Positions 1 to 6,886 of a stretch of DNA of 64,000 bases are shown in pieces. The DNA comes from Flavobacteriales bacterium. GTDB lineage: Bacteria; Bacteroidota; Bacteroidia; Flavobacteriales_D; Parvicellaceae. The first letter of the stretch is position 1. Each line of letters opens with the position of its first letter. Position numbers and translations under genes: made by a program. Below the pieces are notes generated by a model that ran no database searches, was not told the DNA's origin, and saw only the letters and a program-made list of their open reading frames with translations. The DNA lies in assembly GCA_020635565.1 (NCBI GenBank), contig JACJZN010000006.1, positions 310,001 through 374,000 of the forward strand. Direction: 5' to 3'.

Positions 1-2021
1 TACTTTTTCCGAATATCGCTTTTTCTGATGTTCTTCTTGACAGAGAGCATAACTATTGGTTTACGACTTTGCAAGAAGGAGTTTTCAGAGTTCCAAATAT
101 GAATTACCTGGTTTGGAATATGACAAATGAAAATATATTGAATGATAAGCTCACTCATCTTACTTCAGATGGCCATTACATATATTTCTCAAACGTGAAT
201 GGTATTATCCAGAGAATAGAGCCAATGACGAGAGAGATATTCAGTTACAATATTCAGTTACAATCAGATATCCAGCATCTCAGTTATTTATCCGAAGATT
301 CTTCAATTACATTTTATCAAGGCACCAATGAATACGGACTTTTGGAGAACGAGTCAACCCTATTAATTCCAAATAAAATCTCTTCTGTAAAGTGCACAGA
401 GAAAGTGGACAACGAATATTTCTTTGGTACCTCTGCCGGCTTGATCATTTACAACCCACAGAACATTTGGACAGGTGAAAACACGATTAAAAGCTGGTGC
501 CGAGAAATTAAATATAGAGAAGAGGATCACTCCGTATTGATTGCTTCCACCGATGGATTAATCAAACTCAATAAAACAGAAAACAAATGGCAGATTTCGG
601 ACACCCTACTTCCAAGTGTACAAATCAGTTCATTTGATATCTCCACTGATGAAAATTTAATTTATCTGCTAACTTTCGGTGGTAATGTCCAAGTTTTTAA
701 GGATCAAAAACACATTTCAACGATTAGTCTTCCTGAAGGCATACAGTCGAAGATCCTTCGATATTATAAAAACAATCTTTATTTTGCCACCAATAAAGGT
801 GTGCTTGTTTATGATCTTAAGGCGAAATACTTTATTCATTTGAACCGATTATCTGGATTAGCGTCAAATAATGTTCAGGATCTACTGATTGAAAAGGATC
901 AACTATGGCTAGCAACTGGAAAAGGATTACAAGCGATTCCTATTCCGGTGCAGATTAATGAAAGTTCAGCCGCTGTCTACCTGAAAAACAAAGACCTAAT
1001 CAACAATTCTGTTGTACTTGAGTATGGAGCGCCCCTTATTATTGATCCTGAAGTTAGCAGTTATTCCAGTAACGGACAATACTCCTATCTCTATAAGATT
1101 AATGAAAATGAATGGATAGAGCTTCCGGCAGACATTGAACAAATTGAAATTTTAAATCTTCCATCCGGAAAATTCAAAATACGAATTAAGGCAGTTGATC
1201 ATTTAGGAAGAGATTCTGAGAACGAAATAATCATCCAAGGAAATGTTTACCCACCTTTCTGGGAGCGATGGTGGTTCATGCTTATAATATTCTTATTTGT
1301 GAGCATGATCATTTATTACTTTGTGAGAAGAGAGCTCAACAAGCAGCGTAAAGAGATGAAAAGACTCAACGAACTTAATCTCGCCAAGTTGACGGCCATA
1401 CGTTCACAGATGAACCCACACTTCATGTTCAACACATTAAATTCTTTGCAGGATCTAATTTTAAAACAAGACTTTAAAAATACCAACTACTATTTGACCA
1501 AGTTCGCCTCTCTGATGCGAATGATCCTGCATAACTCAGAGGTAAATTACCTTCAACTTTCGAGTGAAATTAAAATGATCCAAATGTATCTGGAACTCGA
1601 ACAGCTTCGTTTTGGAGATGATTTTAAATTCCAATTGGAAATTGATGACACCTGTAATATTGATCAAACTGAAATTCCTACCATGATGATTCAGCCCTAT
1701 CTGGAAAATGCAATCAAACATGGATTACTACATAAAAAAGGACAAAAGAGCCTATCTATTTATTTTAGATGCGAAACTACTCAATTAATTTGCACCATTG
1801 AGGACAATGGGATTGGCAGAAAAAAATCTGCAGAGATCAATTCAAGACAAAATCCGGATCATCAATCTTTCTCCAGTGAAGCGAATCAATACAGAGCTGA
1901 AATACTTACTAAAAACTCCAAAAAAAATCACACCATAGAAATAGTCGATCTGGAAAATGAAGGTTTGCCGACAGGGACCAAAGTAATACTTCATATTCCA
2001 ATTGAAAATTTCAATTCATGA
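1..2021 (+). CDS. LytS-type sensor histidine kinase with periplasmic beta-propeller (5' end outside window)
   Basis: The frame is open from the first base, so the gene starts upstream; a TTG at 69 is internal because the residues before it continue the propeller repeat. The N-terminal ~290 residues look like two-component-regulator propeller repeats, followed by a Y_Y_Y-like domain (~300-395), one membrane helix (~400-420, after FWERWW) and a His_kinase (PF06580) domain. The phospho-acceptor histidine is in NPHFMFNTLNSL (about residue 451 counted from base 69). The ATPase N-box is QPYLENAIKHG and the G-box DNGIGR. By family it senses a periplasmic signal and phosphorylates a LytTR regulator; the obvious partner is the regulator at 3482-4240. 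Its 3' end overlaps the first TTCATGAA box of the next promoter. Confidence 0.9.
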   Translation, partial: LFPNIAFSDVLLDREHNYWFTTLQEGVFRVPNMNYLVWNMTNENILNDKLTHLTSDGHYIYFSNVNGIIQRIEPMTREIFSYNIQLQSDIQHLSYLSEDSSITFYQGTNEYGLLENESTLLIPNKISSVKCTEKVDNEYFFGTSAGLIIYNPQNIWTGENTIKSWCREIKYREEDHSVLIASTDGLIKLNKTENKWQISDTLLPSVQISSFDISTDENLIYLLTFGGNVQVFKDQKHISTISLPEGIQSKILRYYKNNLYFATNKGVLVYDLKAKYFIHLNRLSGLASNNVQDLLIEKDQLWLATGKGLQAIPIPVQINESSAAVYLKNKDLINNSVVLEYGAPLIIDPEVSSYSSNGQYSYLYKINENEWIELPADIEQIEILNLPSGKFKIRIKAVDHLGRDSENEIIIQGNVYPPFWERWWFMLIIFLFVSMIIYYFVRRELNKQRKEMKRLNELNLAKLTAIRSQMNPHFMFNTLNSLQDLILKQDFKNTNYYLTKFASLMRMILHNSEVNYLQLSSEIKMIQMYLELEQLRFGDDFKFQLEIDDTCNIDQTEIPTMMIQPYLENAIKHGLLHKKGQKSLSIYFRCETTQLICTIEDNGIGRKKSAEINSRQNPDHQSFSSEANQYRAEILTKNSKKNHTIEIVDLENEGLPTGTKVILHIPIENFNS

Positions 2022-2081
2022 ACCGAAATCAACGCTTCATGAAACCATAGTTAGCATCATTTTGAATGATTATTAGGTTTG
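2015..2081 (+). promoter_or_regulatory. Putative LytTR-regulated promoter, copy 1
   Basis: Two perfect TTCATGAA boxes lie at 2015-2022 and 2036-2043, 21 bp (two helical turns) apart on the same face. TAGGTTTG, a match to the Bacteroidota -7 consensus TAnnTTTG, is at 2074-2081, 38 bp after the start of the second box. No TTG-type -33 element is seen at the normal distance, which fits an activator-dependent promoter. The next start codon is at 2108. The same layout recurs at 4256 and 6800. That LytTR protein binds here is inference. Confidence 0.7.
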
Positions 2082-2107
2082 ACCAACCAAATTATTAATT
2101 AAACAAA

Positions 2108-3451
2108 ATGAAAAAAACAATCTTATCTGCGTTGTTAATTGCAACAGTATTTAGTGTAAGTGCTCAGAAATTAAAAGACAAGTTTAGTCAAGTTACTGGC
2201 GGAGGTTCTCAAACGGAGGAAATCTCTGGTGAAACTGGTAATCAATTTATCGAGGCGGAAAAATTTTTAGCAGGAGAAAAACGAAATTACTTCATAAAAA
2301 ACGCCACTGGAGATTGGATCAATGCTTCTGATAAAGCTTATGCCGAAAAATTTTATAACGCCATTAAAAAGGATGAATCTGGTAACGTAAGTGAAGCTGA
2401 TAGTTTTAAACCGAACAGTCAGATTAACCCTTTATTCTTTTCCTATAATAATGACGAGAAATTAGTATTAATATTCCTAAATGGTGCAGCCTACAAGTGT
2501 GACATTGATCTGGCAAATAATAAAGTAACAGAAATCAGACAAATGTTTGCTACATCTAAAATGGCGCTTATTAACAAAAATGCTTCCCTTCTTGAAAGTT
2601 TAACCAATTACATTCAAACTAACAAAAGCTGGTATGATGATGTAAAAAAAGCGGAGCAAGAAGCACAACAAAAGGCAAAAGAAGAAAAAAGAGCAAAAGA
2701 ATCTGTGGAAGGTTTGGATGTAGCCAGCATTAAGATTAAATTCTCCGAAGACGCAAAAGAAATTCAATACAACCAAAGAGTTCAATTTTCAATAGAAGCT
2801 ACATTGAAAGATGGTTCAAAGAAAATTACCCCAGGAAATTCTGAATATTTGTCTGCGTATTCAATTAAAGTAGATGGAGTTAGTGCGAACATATTAAATG
2901 GAGGTACGATTTTTCAAGATTTTCTTTATGTTCCAAATGATGTCATTACGATCACTGCGAGTCTTAAGTCAAACCCAAAAATAACTACACAGTCAACCTT
3001 GAAGATGGATCATTCACTCTATGTTTACGCTGGTGACAGCAAAGAATTATCATTTGGTTCAAGACATACGACATCCAACTGGGACAGATCACCAGACGCA
3101 AGAGTTGAAATCAAAAAAGTTAAAAACACATTAAACAATGAGGATTTGATTGCCTACAAGATCTACTTTGGAGCTTCTACTGAACCAGATATCGCTTTAA
3201 AAGTTTCTGCAAACACTAAAGTTACTGTTCATACAGATGCTACTACTTCTACCACAGGATCGGTTGTCAGTTCAAGCGATAAAGGATACGCTGCCGGTAA
3301 TATTAAGGTTATTATGGATCCATCGGTGCCTGAATCTATAAATTTCACTACTTCTGCTAAAGGTGGAGTTAGAAAAGGAGCAAATGGTACTCAGGGAATG
3401 ACTGGTGCTGACGGAAAAATTGAAACTGTAAAAGCTAAAGTATCTTGGTAA
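2108..3451 (+). CDS. Secreted protein of unknown family in the LytS/LytTR locus
   Basis: A 447-residue protein with a clear signal peptide ending in SVSAQ (~residue 20). I do not recognise the family. A lysine/glutamate-rich, probably coiled-coil segment lies at ~177-205, followed by beta-rich sequence (~205-415) and a glycine-rich tail with collagen-like GxxGxxG spacing (~417-440). There is no type A or B T9SS sorting domain, so it is probably periplasmic or released. It sits between the kinase and the response regulator and ends 30 bases before the latter, so the two are probably co-transcribed from the promoter at 2015-2081. A structural or ligand-related role in the signalling pathway is possible but unproven. 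Confidence 0.75.
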   Translation: MKKTILSALLIATVFSVSAQKLKDKFSQVTGGGSQTEEISGETGNQFIEAEKFLAGEKRNYFIKNATGDWINASDKAYAEKFYNAIKKDESGNVSEADSFKPNSQINPLFFSYNNDEKLVLIFLNGAAYKCDIDLANNKVTEIRQMFATSKMALINKNASLLESLTNYIQTNKSWYDDVKKAEQEAQQKAKEEKRAKESVEGLDVASIKIKFSEDAKEIQYNQRVQFSIEATLKDGSKKITPGNSEYLSAYSIKVDGVSANILNGGTIFQDFLYVPNDVITITASLKSNPKITTQSTLKMDHSLYVYAGDSKELSFGSRHTTSNWDRSPDARVEIKKVKNTLNNEDLIAYKIYFGASTEPDIALKVSANTKVTVHTDATTSTTGSVVSSSDKGYAAGNIKVIMDPSVPESINFTTSAKGGVRKGANGTQGMTGADGKIETVKAKVSW

Positions 3452-3481
3452 TAATTTACTTTACTTTGTAGAGATAATATC

Positions 3482-4240
3482 ATGAGCATTACTGCAATTA
3501 TAATAGACGATGAGGAAAGGGCAAGAAACACCCTTTCCTCATTGTTAAAAATGGACTCTCCTGACATCGAGATCCTTGCATCATGCAGCAATGTGCCGGC
3601 AGGTGTTTTAGCTATCAATCACTACAAACCACAACTGGTTTTTCTTGATATTGAAATGCCTGAATACAACGGATTCGAGTTATTAAAATTCTTTCGAGAT
3701 GTAGATTTCGAGATCATTTTTGTGACGGCTTACAGCGAATATGCCATTAAAGCATTTGAAGTCTCTGCTATCGATTATCTATTGAAGCCAATCGACATGG
3801 ATCAGCTGCATCTGGCAATTGAGAAATTCAAAAAGAAGAGAAGCCAAACTAATATTCAACAACGAATAGACCTTTTAAAGGAAAATCTGGATCACCAAGA
3901 GGTAAGAAAGATTGCCTTACCCATGAACGATGGATTGCTATTCGTGGAAGTGCAAGACATCATCATGCTCGAAGCAGAAGGATCCTATACGCATGTATTT
4001 CTGAGAAATGGTTCCAAAATGTTAGTCAGTAAAAAAATTGGATTCTTCGAAGACCTGTTGTCTAACAGAACGTTCATTTATCGACCACATCGCTCTTTTT
4101 TGATCAATCTGAATCACATCAAAAAATACATCAAAGGAGAAGGCAGCATCGTCATGGACAACACATTTGTGGTGTCGATATCCAGAGATAAAAAAACAGA
4201 GTTCGAAGCCCGTTTGAAAGAACTCAAATTCTCTAATTAA
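3482..4240 (+). CDS. LytTR-family response regulator
   Basis: A 252-residue regulator. The N-terminal receiver has the acidic pair in IIIDDEERAR, phospho-acceptor Asp56 in VFLDIEMPE, a Thr/Ala switch in VTAY and Lys102 in LLKPID. The C-terminal LytTR DNA-binding domain covers ~148-248, with the typical EAEGSYTHVFL and RPHRSFLINLNHI segments. LytTR proteins bind direct repeats about two helical turns apart as dimers. It follows the secreted-protein gene by 30 bases, so control by the box promoter at 2015 would make it autoregulatory. The kinase at 1-2021 is the likely phosphodonor. Confidence 0.93.
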   Translation: MSITAIIIDDEERARNTLSSLLKMDSPDIEILASCSNVPAGVLAINHYKPQLVFLDIEMPEYNGFELLKFFRDVDFEIIFVTAYSEYAIKAFEVSAIDYLLKPIDMDQLHLAIEKFKKKRSQTNIQQRIDLLKENLDHQEVRKIALPMNDGLLFVEVQDIIMLEAEGSYTHVFLRNGSKMLVSKKIGFFEDLLSNRTFIYRPHRSFLINLNHIKKYIKGEGSIVMDNTFVVSISRDKKTEFEARLKELKFSN

Positions 4241-4255
4241 AAGAATGTTTTGCAT

Positions 4256-4322
4256 TTCATGAACTCAATTTGACGTTTGGTGAAATGAACTATTTAACAT
4301 CCTACTTCTTTGTCGATTTTTG
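4256..4322 (+). promoter_or_regulatory. Putative LytTR-regulated promoter, copy 2
   Basis: TTCATGAA is at 4256-4263 and a degenerate TTGGTGAA (6 of 8) at 4277-4284, again 21 bp apart. GATTTTTG at 4315-4322 resembles TAnnTTTG and lies 38 bp after the second box starts, the same spacing as copies 1 and 3. The start codon follows at 4346. The box region is nearly identical to that at 6792-6835. Confidence 0.68.
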
Positions 4323-4345
4323 ATTTGAAACCAAATTGAAGAAAC

Positions 4346-5665
4346 ATGAAGAAAAATCTCTACCAACTAATTAAACTTCACAACAAGTATATCTCAAAAT
4401 ACACTTCAGGAAAAGCTACATCTCATAAGATTTTAAAGAAGATTAAACGATTTAGAGAACAAATTGGATTTGAAAACAAATTCAGAAAACTAGAACTTTC
4501 ATTACTTGCAAGTGGACTTATCCTCATTGGATCAACGCAAGCCAATGCACAAATCAGCTTCGGAAGCACTCAGACTAATCCTTTTAATATCCAACCAGCT
4601 TCTGAAACTTGGTCTCAACCAAGATTTATAGATTTGGATGGTGATGGAGATTTGGATATAACAAACGTTATATCTTCCGAATTTGTTTTTATCGAAAACA
4701 TAGGTACTTCAACGTCACCAAACTTTACTGCTCCAGATACCAATTCATTTAATATTCCTGGAGGTTTTCTTCCTCCAAACCATGATTTCTGTGATCTGGA
4801 TAATGATGGTGACTATGATCTTATGATCTATGAGTACAGTTATTTATTTTCATATTATGAAAATATAGGTTCATCAACTAATCCTTCATTTGGCACTGTA
4901 CAAACCTATCCTTTTAACCTTCCTTCAACTGGTCAACACTTTACACCTGATTTTGTAGACCTTGACAATGATGGAGATTTCGACTTGATGATGGGAAATT
5001 ACAATGGTGGATTCACTTATTATGAAAATACTGGAACAGCTTCATCTCCATCATTTGCAGCTGCCACTACAAACCCCTTTGGTTTATTGACTTCCTCATC
5101 AGGCTTTTATACGAAACTAGATTTTGCAGACCTTGATAACGATGGTGACTTAGATTTAATGGCTGCTTTTTCTGTTTCAGGTGATGCTGAAATCAGATAT
5201 TATGAAAATATAGGTAGCGCATCGACACCCAATTTTGCTGCGGCTCAAACAGATCCATTTGGGCTACCTGCTGCAGACAAAATTCGTTCATGTTCCTTTG
5301 GTGATTTGGATGGTGACGGAGATATGGATCTTTTATCTACAGACATTCATCAAGATTTAACTTTACCAGGTAACCCATGGGTAATTGATTACTTGTATTA
5401 CGAGAACACCACACCAAACACATCTTTAGTTTCAGAGCAAAACGAAATTGGAATATCTGTTTTTCCTAATCCTGCCACCAATGAGTTGAACATTGTAACA
5501 GAAGAGAATGATGTGATTAGCATTATTAATGTACTTGGCGAAATAGAAATGAAAACCAATATAAACGTTGGACAAACGGTGGTAGACATCTCTCCTTTAC
5601 CTGCTGGTATTTACTTTTTGAAATCTGAAAAATTAGATAGTACTTTGAAGATTATCAAAAACTAA
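4346..5665 (+). CDS. Secreted FG-GAP/VCBS-repeat protein with T9SS type A sorting domain and long basic leader
   Basis: A 439-residue protein. Residues 1-48 are strongly basic (many Lys/Arg) and precede the hydrophobic core (LSLLASGLILIG) and cleavage near ANAQ (~69), so the signal peptide is unusually long. Five repeats with calcium-loop-like DLDGDGD or DLDNDGD motifs follow between ~95 and 340, as in FG-GAP/VCBS beta-propellers. The C-terminal ~75 residues (SVFPNPATNELNI ... IYFLKSEKL) are a T9SS type A sorting domain, so the product should cross the outer membrane and be anchored or released by PorU. It sits under box promoter copy 2 and is followed after 4 bases by the TIGR03032-type gene. 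Confidence 0.9.
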   Translation: MKKNLYQLIKLHNKYISKYTSGKATSHKILKKIKRFREQIGFENKFRKLELSLLASGLILIGSTQANAQISFGSTQTNPFNIQPASETWSQPRFIDLDGDGDLDITNVISSEFVFIENIGTSTSPNFTAPDTNSFNIPGGFLPPNHDFCDLDNDGDYDLMIYEYSYLFSYYENIGSSTNPSFGTVQTYPFNLPSTGQHFTPDFVDLDNDGDFDLMMGNYNGGFTYYENTGTASSPSFAAATTNPFGLLTSSSGFYTKLDFADLDNDGDLDLMAAFSVSGDAEIRYYENIGSASTPNFAAAQTDPFGLPAADKIRSCSFGDLDGDGDMDLLSTDIHQDLTLPGNPWVIDYLYYENTTPNTSLVSEQNEIGISVFPNPATNELNIVTEENDVISIINVLGEIEMKTNINVGQTVVDISPLPAGIYFLKSEKLDSTLKIIKN

Positions 5666-5669
5666 CTTC

Positions 5670-6719
5670 ATGCAATTGCAGCCATTTTCAGCCATTTATA
5701 GTCCACAACTACCAGAACTTCTCGGTAAGCTTAAGTGTTCAATTGTCATTTCAACTTATCAAGCAGGAAAAGTCATCGCTTTAAGTCCCAATGAAGAACA
5801 GAATTCGATGCTTATATTACCTAGAACTTTTGCCAATCCTATGGGAATTGCAGTAGATGGTAACAGAATGGCAATCAGCACGAAAAATGAGATCATTACT
5901 TTAGCCAACTCAGTAGAGTTGGCTAAATATTACCCTAATAAACCTGATGTTTACGATAATCTTTGGGTTCCAAGAGCTACACACTTTACTGGCACTGTTG
6001 ATATGCATGATGTTGCATTTGGAAAAGACGGAATATATGCCATAAACACTTCATTTTCTTGTGTTTGCAAAGTAGATTCATTCTACAATTTCGTTCCAGT
6101 TTGGCAACCTCCATTTATTACACAACTTGCTTCTCAAGATAGATGTCATTTGAATGGACTGGTAATGAAAGAAGGACTCCCCAAATACGTAACAGGTCTT
6201 GGACAATCAGATCAAGCTGATGGTTGGAGAGATCAAATAACTTCAGGAGGATTCTTGATGGACATTGATTCAAATGAAATGATTGCTGAAGGTTTAGCAA
6301 TGCCTCATTCGCCAAAATTGTATCAGGACAAGATTTATCTTTTGCTATCTGCAAGCGGTGAGTTTATTTCTATCGATCCCATTACCAAAGAAAAAGAATT
6401 GATCAAAAAATTCGATGGCTTTTGTAGAGGATTAGCCATTCAAAACGATTTTGCCTTTATTGGATTCTCCAAATTGAGAAAGAACTCAAGTACATTCGGA
6501 AAGTTGTCCTTCTCGGAAAAAGCTAATTTCTCTGGTATCAAAGTCATTCATATTCCCACCGGTTCGGAGGTAGCAGCATTGGAATTTCAGATGAGTGTTG
6601 ATGAGATCTATGAGGTTAATCTCCTTGAAAACTCTTTACGCCCAAACATTTTAAATACCATAAACGAAATCCATAAAAAATCTCTAAGCATTCCAGGACA
6701 ATCTTTCTGGGCAAAATAG
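5670..6719 (+). CDS. TIGR03032 (DUF4915)-family protein
   Basis: A 349-residue protein without signal peptide. The sequence resembles the uncharacterised TIGR03032 family in its spaced motifs: ISTYQAGKV near the N-terminus, FANPMGIAV, LWVPRATHFTGTVDMHD, CHLNGL, and a Gly-rich GLAMPHSPKLY segment. The family looks like a beta-propeller; no reaction is known to me. It starts 4 bases after the FG-GAP gene stop, so it is almost certainly in that operon and under box promoter copy 2. A cytoplasmic propeller paired with a secreted propeller is unusual. Family assignment is from memory of its motifs. Confidence 0.8.
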   Translation: MQLQPFSAIYSPQLPELLGKLKCSIVISTYQAGKVIALSPNEEQNSMLILPRTFANPMGIAVDGNRMAISTKNEIITLANSVELAKYYPNKPDVYDNLWVPRATHFTGTVDMHDVAFGKDGIYAINTSFSCVCKVDSFYNFVPVWQPPFITQLASQDRCHLNGLVMKEGLPKYVTGLGQSDQADGWRDQITSGGFLMDIDSNEMIAEGLAMPHSPKLYQDKIYLLLSASGEFISIDPITKEKELIKKFDGFCRGLAIQNDFAFIGFSKLRKNSSTFGKLSFSEKANFSGIKVIHIPTGSEVAALEFQMSVDEIYEVNLLENSLRPNILNTINEIHKKSLSIPGQSFWAK

Positions 6720-6799
6720 TTGACTGGTTCACTATTGAATAGTTTACGTTTATTTATTCGTTGCTTTGCCTCATTGGAAATGGATCGCCACTTTTGCAT

Positions 6800-6866
6800 T
6801 TCATGAACTCAATTTAACGTTTCATGAAATGAGGTTCATTTGATTGTTTAGTCCAACCGATTTTTG
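6800..6866 (+). promoter_or_regulatory. Putative LytTR-regulated promoter, copy 3
   Basis: Two perfect TTCATGAA boxes are at 6800-6807 and 6821-6828 (21 bp apart), and GATTTTTG is at 6859-6866, 38 bp after the second box starts. The start codon is at 6887. The rest of the 6720-6886 gap shows only a small inverted repeat (ACTATTGAATAGT, near 6730) and no gene. Confidence 0.72.
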
Positions 6867-6886
6867 GGGTAACTAAATCAATCAAC

